Shown one piece after another: positions 10,482 to 20,628 of a stretch of DNA of 64,000 nucleotides. Source of the stretch: Salinilacustrithrix sp003476595 (GTDB taxonomy: Bacteria; Actinomycetota; Acidimicrobiia; Acidimicrobiales; Salinilacustritrichaceae); NCBI GenBank assembly GCA_963972525.1, contig CAXAUZ010000019.1:1-64000 (forward strand), given 5' to 3'. The position numbers were made by a program, and so were the translations under genes. The notes beneath the pieces were generated by a model. The model saw only the letters and a program-made list of their open reading frames with translations, ran no database searches and was not told the origin of the DNA. Positions within the stretch are counted from its first letter, which is position 1; every line of letters starts with the position of its first letter.

Positions 10482-11031
10482 GGTCGGGGAAGCCGGGGAC
10501 GCCGTCGTCGAGCGGCACGCCGGCGCTGTTCAGTGCCATCGAGACCAACGTGTACTGGCCGACGGTGAAGATCAGGTCGAGCAGCTGCTGGTCGCTCCAC
10601 CGCTGGGCCAGCGCAGCCCAGGTCTGGTCGGTGATGCACTGGTCGTCGTGGAGCTCGTCGACCGCGACGAGCAGCGTGCGGTCGCCCTCGCTCCACCCGC
10701 CGTCGGCGAGCTCCCGGGTGAGGGCGACGATCTCGTCGTCGGTGATGCCGCAGCGGCGGGCGATCACGGTGTGCTGGCCGAACTCGTACTCGGCACCGCA
10801 CCGCCATCCCACGCGGAGGATGGCCAGCTCGCGCTCGCGCTCGGGCAGCGTGCTCTTGGCCAGCACGTGGTTCCCGAACACCAGCCACCGCTTCAGCAGC
10901 TTCGGGTGGCGGGCCAGCGTGCGGAAGATGTTGAGCGAACCCGCCGGCACGATCGCGCGGGTCTCGTCGTCGATCTCGTCGTCGCGGAGCGGGTCGAGCC
11001 TCGGGTGGGTCGGGCGGATCCTGGCCATCAT
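10474..11031 (-). CDS. Carboxymuconolactone decarboxylase (AhpD-like) family protein
   Basis: A 185-residue all-helical protein of the CMD/AhpD superfamily. The segment RERELAILRVGWRCGAEYEFGQH is the family core. It has one Cys instead of the AhpD CxxC pair, plus the conserved Glu and His, so it is not a classical peroxidase. Proteins like this are common in actinobacterial catabolic clusters, where their chemistry is mostly unproven. The start overlaps the stop of the GGDEF-EAL gene (ATGA), and its own stop overlaps the SDR gene, making a three-gene coupled unit. Confidence 0.85.
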   Translation of the reverse strand: MMARIRPTHPRLDPLRDDEIDDETRAIVPAGSLNIFRTLARHPKLLKRWLVFGNHVLAKSTLPERERELAILRVGWRCGAEYEFGQHTVIARRCGITDDEIVALTRELADGGWSEGDRTLLVAVDELHDDQCITDQTWAALAQRWSDQQLLDLIFTVGQYTLVSMALNSAGVPLDDGVPGFPDRG

Positions 11032-13619
11032 CGGCCAGAAGGTACTGCTCCCGGCAGGGCCACCGAGCCGGTCACCAGCACCTCGGTCAGCTCCTCGGGT
11101 GGTGCCGGGACGGCCAGCAGGAACCCCTGCACGAGGGGACAGCCGCTCGCCTGCACCGCGGCCAACTCGTCCGGGCACTCCACGCCCTCGGCCACGACGG
11201 GGAACCCGAACGCGGTGCCGACGTCGACCAGGGCCCGCAGGATCGCGGCGTCACGGGGGTGCCTCGACGCACCCGCCACGAAGCCGCGGTCGATCTTGCA
11301 CGCGGTCACGTCGAGCCGGTGCAGCTGGCTCATCGAGGAGTAGCCGGTGCCGAAGTCGTCGATGGCGAGGCTGATGCCGGCGTGGCGCAGCGCGGACACC
11401 GTGCGGTCGACCTGGTCGGCGTCGCGCATCAGCATGGTCTCGGTCACCTCGAGCACGAGGCGGTCGGGGGTGATGCCTGCTCGCGTCGCCGACGCCACCA
11501 CGTCGTCGGCGAACTCGGGGGCCTCCAGATCCGACACGCTGACGTTCACCCAGGCCTGCAGCGCCCGTGGCGTCCCCAGCTCGCGGTCCCACGAGGCCAG
11601 CTGGCAGCACACCTCCTCCAGGACGAACCTGGTGAGCGGGCGGATCAGGCCGCACTCCTCGGCGAGCGGGACGAAGTCGGCGGGCGGTCGCAGCGTGCCG
11701 TCGGCGCGGGGCCAGCGGACGAGCGACTCGAGCCCGACGATGCGGCCCGTCATCGACTCGACGATCGGCTGGTAGTGCACGACGAGGCTCCGGCCGTCGA
11801 TGGCGCGGCGCAGCTCGACCTCCAGGTCGAGCTGGGTCGCCCCCGTGCGCTCCGCGCCCGGCACGTACACCGAGATGCGATCTCGTCCGGCGCGCTTCGC
11901 CGCGTACATGGCCTGGTCGGCGATCTGCACGAGGCGCTCGCCGTCGCCCCCGTCGGAACGGGCGACGCCGATGGAAGCCGACAGTCGGACCTCGCGGTCG
12001 GCGACGTGGAACGGCTGGGCGAGCACGCTGCGCAGGCGACCCGCGATGGTGAGGGCGGTCTCCGGCGTCGTGCCAGGGGCGAGCAGCACGCAGAACTCGT
12101 CGCCGGCCCAGCGGGCGAGCAGGTCGGTGGACCGCACGCTGTGCTGGAGCCGCTCGACGGCGACGACGAGCACCTCGTCGCCCGTGCGGTGGCCGAGGGA
12201 GTCGTTCACGACCTTGAAGCGGTCGAGGTCGATGAACAGGAGGGTCCGGTCAGGGTCGGGACCGGTCGCGGCCGCCTCCAGCGCCACCTCCAGCTGGAAC
12301 CGGTTCGGGAGGCCGGTGAGGGCATCGTGGGTGGCCTGGTGGCCGAGCTGGCGCTCGAGGCGCCGGCGGTCCGTCACGTCCTTGGCGATGCCGAAGACGC
12401 CGACGATGTCCCCGTCGACCACGATCGGCATGTTCGTCACGTCGAGCTCCAGCGCCCGCCCGCCCCGATCCATGATCCGGATCTCGTAGTCCTGCGCCTC
12501 GCCCCCGGCCGAGCGCTCGAAGTGCCCCACCGTGCGCTCGAGGTCGTCGGGGTGCATCACGCCCGCGTACGAGGCGCCGACCAGCTCGTCGGCGGAGTAG
12601 CCGGTCAGCCGCTCCGACGCCGGGTTGACCATGGTGAAGCGACCCTCGAGGTCGAAGGCGAACACGGCGTCGGTGTTGTGCTCGAACAGCGAGCGGAAGC
12701 GCTGCTCGCTCTCCTCGACCCGGCGCCGCGCGTCGACGCGTTCGGTGACGTCGCGGGCCGAGACGTGCATCACCGTGGCGCCTGGTGCCGCTGCGGTGTT
12801 GAGCTCGAGCCAGCGGATGGAGCCGTCCTTGGCGATGACGCGTCGCTCGTGGAGCACGGGACGATCCGTGGGCAGCGTCAGCTGGCTGTGCGGACCGGTG
12901 CGGACGTCGTCGGGGTGGAAGAAGCTCCGGTAGGGCTGTCCGATCATCTCCGCCGGCGTGTAGCCGAGCATGGGCGCGCAGGCGGCGTTGATGGACACGA
13001 TCGTGCCGTCGACGTCGATCACGGCGATGAGGTCGCGCGTCGTGTCGAGGATGCCCTGGAGCATGTCGTGCTGCTCGGTGAGTCGGCGCACGACGGAGGC
13101 GAGGAAGACGCCGAGGGCGATGATCGTGCCGGCCCGCATGGTCGCGTAGTCGACGGCGAGGCGGCCCACCGCCCGTTCGGACACCACCATCGTCCAGACG
13201 CCGGCGGCGAGGCCGGCCGCGATGCCTCCGGCGAGGCCGCCCCGGCCCTGCCACCGCATCGTGGCCTCGAGCATCGCGAGCACGCCGATGAGGTAGATCG
13301 GCTCGGACGGGTCGGTGAGGTTGTTGGCCAGGATCAGGGCCACGACGGCCACGTCCAGCGCCATCGTGATCGCACCGATGCGCCGGACCGTGCGATCGTC
13401 GGGTGCGCCTCGCAGGGCGAGCCAGCCCCACAGGACGCTGCTCCAGAAGAGCGCGACGTTCACCCAGGTGAGCGAGATCCGGTCGCCCGGCTCGATCACC
13501 GTCTGCAGCGTGGTGAACAGGACCGCGGCGAAGCGGAAGCGCCAGATGAAGCGCTCTCGTACCAACCGCTGGGCAGCGGCGGCATCTGCGAGCGCCGAGG
13601 AAGGCATCACCTTCACCAT
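11028..13619 (-). CDS. Membrane PAS-GGDEF-EAL cyclic-di-GMP protein
   Basis: An 863-residue signalling protein that may make and/or hydrolyse cyclic di-GMP. The N-terminal 175 residues hold about five to six membrane segments. Two PAS domains follow (about 185-310 and 315-430), each with the YTPAEM/YSADEL-type PAS pattern. Next comes a GGDEF domain (about 440-600) with THDALTGLPNR and the signature changed to AGDEF, then an EAL domain (about 610-850) with the variant ESL but an intact DDFGTGYSS loop. Other AGDEF proteins can be active, so synthesis cannot be excluded. The stop overlaps the CMD-like gene. The start MVKVMPSS was chosen for being first; Met5 is an alternative. Confidence 0.93.
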   Translation of the reverse strand: MVKVMPSSALADAAAAQRLVRERFIWRFRFAAVLFTTLQTVIEPGDRISLTWVNVALFWSSVLWGWLALRGAPDDRTVRRIGAITMALDVAVVALILANNLTDPSEPIYLIGVLAMLEATMRWQGRGGLAGGIAAGLAAGVWTMVVSERAVGRLAVDYATMRAGTIIALGVFLASVVRRLTEQHDMLQGILDTTRDLIAVIDVDGTIVSINAACAPMLGYTPAEMIGQPYRSFFHPDDVRTGPHSQLTLPTDRPVLHERRVIAKDGSIRWLELNTAAAPGATVMHVSARDVTERVDARRRVEESEQRFRSLFEHNTDAVFAFDLEGRFTMVNPASERLTGYSADELVGASYAGVMHPDDLERTVGHFERSAGGEAQDYEIRIMDRGGRALELDVTNMPIVVDGDIVGVFGIAKDVTDRRRLERQLGHQATHDALTGLPNRFQLEVALEAAATGPDPDRTLLFIDLDRFKVVNDSLGHRTGDEVLVVAVERLQHSVRSTDLLARWAGDEFCVLLAPGTTPETALTIAGRLRSVLAQPFHVADREVRLSASIGVARSDGGDGERLVQIADQAMYAAKRAGRDRISVYVPGAERTGATQLDLEVELRRAIDGRSLVVHYQPIVESMTGRIVGLESLVRWPRADGTLRPPADFVPLAEECGLIRPLTRFVLEEVCCQLASWDRELGTPRALQAWVNVSVSDLEAPEFADDVVASATRAGITPDRLVLEVTETMLMRDADQVDRTVSALRHAGISLAIDDFGTGYSSMSQLHRLDVTACKIDRGFVAGASRHPRDAAILRALVDVGTAFGFPVVAEGVECPDELAAVQASGCPLVQGFLLAVPAPPEELTEVLVTGSVALPGAVPSGR

Positions 13620-13673
13620 CGGCTGCTCCGACGCCGGTCTTGAGCCGCCCGCGCCCCGGGTAGGGGCCTCTCC

Positions 13674-13898
13674 ATGGCTGACCAGACCGAGCCCGAGTCC
13701 GACCGCGTCGCCGACCGCGCCGAGCTGCTCCCCGAGGAGCAGGCGGCGGGCAGCGAGGACCCCCGGGCCCAGGCCGAGGCGATCCTCGAGGAGTCAGACG
13801 AGCGGGCCGCGTCCCGGGATGCGGCGCCCGACAGCCGGGTCGAGCACCGCACCTCCGACGAGGTCACCGCCGACCCGGACGCGGGGCCGACCCAGTAG
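13674..13898 (+). CDS. Small acidic conserved actinobacterial protein
   Basis: A 74-residue, highly charged protein without membrane segments. The core (LLPEEQAAGSEDPRAQAEAI, then EESDER) resembles a small protein I recall from many actinobacteria, whose function is unknown. It is divergent from the GGDEF-EAL gene (54 bp) and convergent with ahcY (3 bp). A TAGGGG hexamer 7 nt upstream of the ATG loosely resembles the leaderless promoters here. It is probably largely disordered. Confidence 0.7.
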   Translation: MADQTEPESDRVADRAELLPEEQAAGSEDPRAQAEAILEESDERAASRDAAPDSRVEHRTSDEVTADPDAGPTQ

Positions 13899-13901
13899 CC
13901 A

Positions 13902-15368
<1,467 letters not shown>

Positions 15369-15462
15369 GGCGCGCCAGCTCCTCGTGTTGCGTTCGATGT
15401 GCGAAAAAGGGCGGGGCGGCTGGACGCAACTGGCGCCTCTCGTGACAGCCGGCCGGGTGTGC

Positions 15463-15468
15463 AGCCTA
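15463..15468 (-). promoter_or_regulatory. Candidate -10 box for ahcY
   Basis: TAGGCT on the minus strand, about 95 nt ahead of the ahcY ATG. If used, it gives a leader of about 85 nt with a GGCTG...CAGCC stem. No -35 is evident. I could not match the leader to a known SAH or SAM riboswitch. Confidence 0.3.
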
Positions 15469-15479
15469 GAGCCCGTTCG

Positions 15480-17201
15480 TCAGCCACCGGCCAGGCCGCG
15501 CGCGGCGACGGCCTCCTCGAGGGCCCAGAGACCGAGGTCGGCGCGATCCTCGACACCGACGAGGGTGGCCGCCGGATCGTCGGGAGGGTCGGCGGCGGGC
15601 GCGATCCGCAGCGGTGCACGACCGGGCTCGCCGGTGTCCAGCACCACGTCGAGGTCGGGGTGCCAGAACTGCAGGTTGTACGCGTAGAGGGCGAGCTCGG
15701 GATCGGAGACGTCGATCGACACCGGCTCGTCGAGCACCTCCAGCAGCGGCCCCAGGTCGTGGGTGGCGGCCCAGTGGGCGGAGGCGGGCTCGGCCCACCC
15801 GTCGAACGTGCCGGTCGTGGCCGCCGCGTTCAGGACCAGCACGCCCGCGAGCGGGACGAGCCACGCCCGGCGCGTCGGCCAGCGCACCACGACCGTGTGG
15901 ACGACGGCGATGACGATCGCGACCACCACGGCTGCGCGCACGACGTAGAGGCGGTCGAACCAGACGGGCACGACGCGCAGCGCGGCGATGTTGTGCCACG
16001 CCACCGGCTGGGCCCACGTGGTGTCCGGGTACGCCGCATCGAGCAACCAGGCCACGCCCAGGCTGAACGCCGCGACAGCGAGGACCGCACGTTGGCGCCA
16101 GCGTCGACCGAGCGCCGGCGCGAAGACGACCAGCACGGGCAGCCACTGCTCGAGGTAGCGGCCGTAGACCACCTTGTCGGCCCGGTCCGGGTCGCCCAGC
16201 GCCGTCTCGTGCATGGCGACGCCGCTCAGCACGGCGCCACCGGCGAGGGCCAGCACCACGAAGGCGCCGGTGAGCGCCCGGGCCGAGCGCAGGTCGTCCC
16301 GCCCCCACGACAGCGCGGCGGCGACGCCGAGGCCCGCCAGCCCGAGCGTGGCGAACACCGGGTACCAGAGGTGACCGACCGCGATCTGCGCGACGGCCAC
16401 CGGCTCCTCGAGCAGCGCCCCGAGCGTGCCGGCGTCCTTGCCCAGGACCGCGATCGGGTACAGCCGGTCGTTGGCCCACTCCCGCAGCAGCTGGGCGGCC
16501 ACCACCGGCACGACGAGGCCGGCCGCGGCCGCTGCGGCATGCCACACCGGGACCCGCCGCAGCGCGACCGCGACCCCGACCACGACGACGAGCGCGACGG
16601 CGGCTGCGGCACCGCGGGTGTGGAGGGCGTAGCTGGCCCCCACGAGCGCGCCCGTCCCCACCGCGCCCGGCAGGCCCGTGCCCTGGAGCAGCCGGTGGAG
16701 GGCGAGCACCGACGTCGCGGTGGCGAGCGCGAACAGCGCCTCGGGCAGGAGCATCGCTGACTGCACCACGAGGGCGGCGCCTGAGGCAGCGACGACCGCG
16801 GCCGCAGCGGCGAGCCAGCGGGGCAGCGCCGCGACCCTGATGCCGATCAGGTAGAGGACGGGCAGGAGCGCCGCGCCGGCCGCGGCGTTCAGCAGCTGGG
16901 CGGCACCGTGGAGCCGACCGGGTTCCAGGACCGCGGCCAGGGGCGCCAGGACGGTGCCGTACCCGGGGGCGTAGTCGGGTCCGAACAGCGCCGGTGCCTC
17001 CCCGAGCACGGCCCGGCCGACCGCCACGTAGCCGAGCTCGTCGCTGTACATGAACGGACCGACGACCGACCGGACGAGCAGCGCCCGGCCGACGAGCACC
17101 AGCACCGTCGCGACCACGACCACGACGGTGACCGGCTCCCAGCGCGGCGCGGATCCGGCGTCGTCGGCACGCGGACGTTCCGTTCGCTTCGTCGTGGTCA
17201 C
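15480..17201 (-). CDS. GT-C-like polytopic membrane protein (paralogue A)
   Basis: A 573-residue protein with about eleven membrane helices and a soluble C-terminal domain of about 100 residues. The first outside loop has an acidic pair (MYSDELGY), the kind of motif used by GT-C glycosyltransferases that draw on lipid-linked sugars. It is a clear paralogue of the protein at 18953-20614: both share GRYLEQW.PVLVV, RRW, AWHNIA.LRV and a C-terminal YN.QFWHPD. A transferase role in envelope glycan assembly is likely but unproven. The GTG start has GGAG 8 nt ahead. It is divergent from the next gene, sharing a 74-bp promoter region. Confidence 0.82.
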   Translation of the reverse strand: MTTTKRTERPRADDAGSAPRWEPVTVVVVVATVLVLVGRALLVRSVVGPFMYSDELGYVAVGRAVLGEAPALFGPDYAPGYGTVLAPLAAVLEPGRLHGAAQLLNAAAGAALLPVLYLIGIRVAALPRWLAAAAAVVAASGAALVVQSAMLLPEALFALATATSVLALHRLLQGTGLPGAVGTGALVGASYALHTRGAAAAVALVVVVGVAVALRRVPVWHAAAAAAGLVVPVVAAQLLREWANDRLYPIAVLGKDAGTLGALLEEPVAVAQIAVGHLWYPVFATLGLAGLGVAAALSWGRDDLRSARALTGAFVVLALAGGAVLSGVAMHETALGDPDRADKVVYGRYLEQWLPVLVVFAPALGRRWRQRAVLAVAAFSLGVAWLLDAAYPDTTWAQPVAWHNIAALRVVPVWFDRLYVVRAAVVVAIVIAVVHTVVVRWPTRRAWLVPLAGVLVLNAAATTGTFDGWAEPASAHWAATHDLGPLLEVLDEPVSIDVSDPELALYAYNLQFWHPDLDVVLDTGEPGRAPLRIAPAADPPDDPAATLVGVEDRADLGLWALEEAVAARGLAGG

Positions 17202-17261
17202 GGTGACCGCTCCGGTGGCCGGCGGGTGGGTGGCGGCGCAGGGCCACCGATGGGGCGTCGT

Positions 17262-17267
17262 TAGTGT
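17262..17267 (+). promoter_or_regulatory. -10 box (TAGTGT) for the 17276 gene
   Basis: TAGTGT ends 8 nt before the GTG at 17276, favouring that start over the GTG at 17264, which lies inside the box. Confidence 0.45.
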
Positions 17268-17275
17268 GCCTCGTC

Positions 17276-18949
17276 GTGCCCGGACGCCTGCACCAGCTCA
17301 GCGCTGCGGTGGTCCCTGTCGCCCTGGGTCTGGGCGTGCTCGCCCTCCAGCGCGCCGGCGGCGTCGTGATGTTCGACGACGAGATCGGCTTCCTCGGCGA
17401 GGCGGTGTCCTTCTCGGCCCGCGATGCCGCCGACCCGGTGTTCCGCGGCAAGCCCTTCTACTCCGCCGGCTACCCGGCCCTGCTGGCCGGTCCGCTCTCG
17501 GTGCTCGACGCCGACCCGTGGGCCGTCGCCGTCGGGGTCAACCTCGTCCTGCTGGCCACGCTCGGCCCGCTGCTGCGCCACCTGGTGGTCCGGACGGTGC
17601 CGGTGTCCCCCGCGGCTGCGACCGTCGCGGCGATCGTCGGGGCCAGCGTCCCGGCGGTGCTGCTGCAGCTGCCCCGGGCCTGGACCGAGATCTGCCTGGC
17701 TGCGGGCTTCGCCGCCTGGGCTGCCCTCGCCCTGCGCCACCTGCGACCCGGCGCGCACCGGTGGGCTGTGCCCCTCGGGCTGCTCACCGGCCCCCTGCTG
17801 TCGGTCCACCGCCGGATGCTGGCCGTGGTCGCCGTCACCGCCGTCCTGCTCGTCGGGCGCGCCGTCCACCAGGCCGTCACGGCGCGACGTGATCCCGCCG
17901 GTCAGCCGCGATCTGCCACACCCTGGGTGTGGATGGCCGCCGGGCTCACCGCGCTGGCCGCAAGCCTGGCCGGCGCCCTCGCCCTCGACCGCTACGTCCT
18001 CGACCGCATCTACGACGGCGTCACCTCGGGCAGCCGGACCCAGAAGGCCGAGGTCCTGGCGACCCTGGACTGGGTGCCGACCCTGGCCGGCCACGCCTGG
18101 TCGATGCTGGCCACGACCGCCGGCCTCGCCGGCGTCGGGGTGGTCGCGCTGGCCTGGCTGGCCTGGCGCGGTGAGCAGCGGGGGTGGGCGGTCGCGGTGC
18201 TGGCCGCGGCGCTCGGCGTCACCGCCATCTCGGTGGTGTTCCTCACCAACGGCATCCGCGCCGACCAGCTGGTGTACGAGCGCTACGTCTCCCCGGTCGT
18301 CCCGGTGCTGGTCGCCGTCGCCGTCGCCTCCCTGCTGGCCCGGTCCCGGTCGGCGTGGCCCTCGATGCTCGCCTCGGTGGGCGCGCTGGTCGCCCTGGGT
18401 GCCGTCCTGGCCTTGACCGTCGCCGACGACCGCCTGCGCGGCAACGTCCAGAAGATGACCGTGCCGACGCTGGTGGGCCTGGACGTCCCCACCGTCGGCT
18501 GGGGCGAGCCCTACGCCCGCGCCATCCATGTCGCACCCATCACCGCGCTGGCGCTCGCCGGCGCCGTCGCCGCCTTCGCCCTGCTCCGCCGGGGCTGGGG
18601 ACCCGGCCTCGTCGTCGTGGGCCTGTGGGCCGGCGTGCTCGTGCTCAGCTCGGCCGGGTCGCTGCGTCCGTTCCTCGACCTGTGGGAGCCGGTGGGCCGC
18701 TCCGCCGCCGCCCGGCTCGAGGCCGAGGGCACCGAGGTCCTGCAGTACGCCCCGGACCTGCGCCACGAGGTCCGCAACGTGGTGCAGTACCGCATGGGCT
18801 ACCCCGAGGTGCGCCTGATCGAGCTCGACACCTGCCCGGCCGAGCCGCTCTTCCTCGGGCCGGAGGGGCTCGAGGGCGCCGCGTTCCCCGTCGAGGTCAT
18901 CGATGCGGTCCCGCAGTTCGGCGGGATCCTCTACCGCGCCGGCTGCTGA
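17276..18949 (+). CDS. GT-C-like polytopic membrane protein
   Basis: A 557-residue protein with about twelve membrane helices. The first loop carries FDDEIGF followed by a KPFYSAGYPALLAG segment, similar in placement to the acidic motif of GT-C glycosyltransferases. It is more distant from the two flanking paralogues, although the layout is alike. The C-terminal soluble tail contains TCPAEP, with a single Cys. It probably transfers sugars from a polyprenyl carrier outside the membrane (inference). The start at 17276 is chosen because a TANNNT box is 8 nt upstream; GTG 17264 would add four residues. It is convergent with the gene at 18953, only 3 bp apart. Confidence 0.8.
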   Translation: MPGRLHQLSAAVVPVALGLGVLALQRAGGVVMFDDEIGFLGEAVSFSARDAADPVFRGKPFYSAGYPALLAGPLSVLDADPWAVAVGVNLVLLATLGPLLRHLVVRTVPVSPAAATVAAIVGASVPAVLLQLPRAWTEICLAAGFAAWAALALRHLRPGAHRWAVPLGLLTGPLLSVHRRMLAVVAVTAVLLVGRAVHQAVTARRDPAGQPRSATPWVWMAAGLTALAASLAGALALDRYVLDRIYDGVTSGSRTQKAEVLATLDWVPTLAGHAWSMLATTAGLAGVGVVALAWLAWRGEQRGWAVAVLAAALGVTAISVVFLTNGIRADQLVYERYVSPVVPVLVAVAVASLLARSRSAWPSMLASVGALVALGAVLALTVADDRLRGNVQKMTVPTLVGLDVPTVGWGEPYARAIHVAPITALALAGAVAAFALLRRGWGPGLVVVGLWAGVLVLSSAGSLRPFLDLWEPVGRSAAARLEAEGTEVLQYAPDLRHEVRNVVQYRMGYPEVRLIELDTCPAEPLFLGPEGLEGAAFPVEVIDAVPQFGGILYRAGC

Positions 18950-18952
18950 GCG

Positions 18953-20614
18953 CTAGGAGCCGACCGCCCACAGGCCGAGATCGCCGTCGCGCTCGGTCCC
19001 GAGGAGCTCGGTCCCGTCCGCGGGCGGGGTGGACTCCCCGGCCAGCACCAGACCGGCACCTTCGGGCAGGTCCCCCACGAAGTACGAGACCTCGACGTCG
19101 GGGTGCCAGAACTGGGTGTTGTACGCCCAGTACACGTGCAGGTCCTCGTCCCGGTCGACCCAGACCACCTCGTCGACCTCCTCGAGCACCGGACCGAGGC
19201 GGTGCCGGGCGGCCCAGGCCTCCGAGGCCGGGCCGGCCCACTCCTGGACGAGCGACACCCCGGCGAACACGTTGAGCCCCGCGATCACCGCGAGGGGCAT
19301 CGCCCACCCCCACCGGTCGCGGCGCACGAGGGCGGCCGCGCCCAGCAGCAGCATGACGACGGCGGCGAGCAGACCGGTGGTGGCGACGTGGTCGCGGCCG
19401 AACAGCTCGATCGGCACCCGGAGGGAGGCGATGTTGTGCCAGGCGATCGGCTGCTCCCACACGGCGTCGGCGTACACGGCATCGAGGGCGAGCCCGATGC
19501 CGGCGCTCGCGCCGGCGGCGGCGAGGATGCCGGGCCACGCCCAGCGGCGCCGCAGCGCGGGGGCGAGCACGACGAGCACCGGCACCCACTGCTCGAGGTA
19601 GCGGCCGTACACGGGCAGGTCGGCTCGGCTCACGTCCGTGCCGATGCCGACCTGGTAGGACCCGATGGTGCCGAGCGCCAGGCTGCCGAGCGCACCGAGC
19701 ACCACGAAGCCCATCGCCAGGCCCCGCGCCGTGCCGCGCTCGGTCCAGCCGACGCGGGCACCGACCAGCATCCCGAGGGGGACGAGGCCGAGCGTGGCGA
19801 CGACGAGGTACCAGGTCTGCCCGGCGGTGATCACGGCGGCGCCGATCGGCTCCCCCAGGGCACCCACCGGTGACCCGGCCAGCGACGGCATCGTCCCGGC
19901 CGGGTAGAGCCGGTCCGTGGCCCAGGCGTGCAGGACCTGGGTGAGCAGCACCACCAGCAGCGCGGCTCCGCCGAGCGCGGCGGCGACGCGCGGCGCCAGC
20001 ACCCCGGCGCGCCAGGCCGCGACCGCGACCAGGACCAGGGCGAGGACCGCCACGATCGAGCGGGGGTGCACGGCGTAGGAGGCCCCGACGGCGCCGCCGG
20101 CGAGCAGCGACCACGGCACGGTGCCGGACTCCAGCGCCCGGTGCACCAGCACCACGCCGACGGCGACCACCAGGACGAGCAACGCCTCGGGCAGCAGCAT
20201 CGTGGCCTGCAGGATCGACGCCGCCATCGAGCCGCCCACGACGGCCGCGCCGGCGCTCAGCAGCGGGCGGAGGCCGGCGAGCCGGGTGCCGATCAGGTGC
20301 AGCACGGGGATCACGGCGGCGGCCGCGGCGGCGTTCAGCCCCTGCGCCGCGTTCTGGAAGGCGCCGGGCTCCAGGATCGCGGCCGCGGGCGCCAGCAGGA
20401 CACCCCAGCCGGGCAGGTACGCCGGACCGTAGAGGGTCGGTGGGTCACCGGCCAGCAGGCGGGCCACGCCGACGTAGCCGCCCTCGTCCTGGAAGATGAA
20501 GGGCGACACGACCGAGCGGGCCAGCAGGAGCCGGCCGAGGAGGGAGGCGAGGGCGGCCACGACCACCAGCGCCCACGCCGCGCGCTGCGACCTGCGCTGC
20601 GTGGGGGTCGCCAT
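18953..20614 (-). CDS. GT-C-like polytopic membrane protein (paralogue B)
   Basis: A 553-residue paralogue of the protein at 15480-17201, with the same order of about eleven membrane helices and a soluble C-terminus. Shared landmarks are an acidic first-loop motif (FQDEGGY), LLPEALL, GRYLEQWVPVLVV, AWHNIASLRV and YNTQFWHPDV. It is a candidate GT-C glycosyltransferase of envelope biosynthesis. The ATG lies 8 nt after a TAGCGT box whose TAG is also the stop codon of the selenoprotein gene upstream, so it is probably transcribed leaderlessly from there. The family is not named with certainty. Confidence 0.82.
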   Translation of the reverse strand: MATPTQRRSQRAAWALVVVAALASLLGRLLLARSVVSPFIFQDEGGYVGVARLLAGDPPTLYGPAYLPGWGVLLAPAAAILEPGAFQNAAQGLNAAAAAAVIPVLHLIGTRLAGLRPLLSAGAAVVGGSMAASILQATMLLPEALLVLVVAVGVVLVHRALESGTVPWSLLAGGAVGASYAVHPRSIVAVLALVLVAVAAWRAGVLAPRVAAALGGAALLVVLLTQVLHAWATDRLYPAGTMPSLAGSPVGALGEPIGAAVITAGQTWYLVVATLGLVPLGMLVGARVGWTERGTARGLAMGFVVLGALGSLALGTIGSYQVGIGTDVSRADLPVYGRYLEQWVPVLVVLAPALRRRWAWPGILAAAGASAGIGLALDAVYADAVWEQPIAWHNIASLRVPIELFGRDHVATTGLLAAVVMLLLGAAALVRRDRWGWAMPLAVIAGLNVFAGVSLVQEWAGPASEAWAARHRLGPVLEEVDEVVWVDRDEDLHVYWAYNTQFWHPDVEVSYFVGDLPEGAGLVLAGESTPPADGTELLGTERDGDLGLWAVGS

Positions 20615-20622
20615 CGGGCCCG

Positions 20623-20628
20623 ACGCTA
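20623..20628 (-). promoter_or_regulatory. -10 box (TAGCGT) overlapping the selW stop
   Basis: TAGCGT ends 8 nt before the ATG at 20614. Its first three bases are the TAG stop of the selenoprotein gene. Confidence 0.45.

Noticed and set aside
15369..15479. SAH or SAM riboswitch in the ahcY leader
   Set aside because: A TCACGAGAGGCG stretch looks faintly like a SAM-I core, but the GCAACC partner and the SAH consensus are absent. Covariance-model searches (RF01057, RF00162, RF00634) would settle it.
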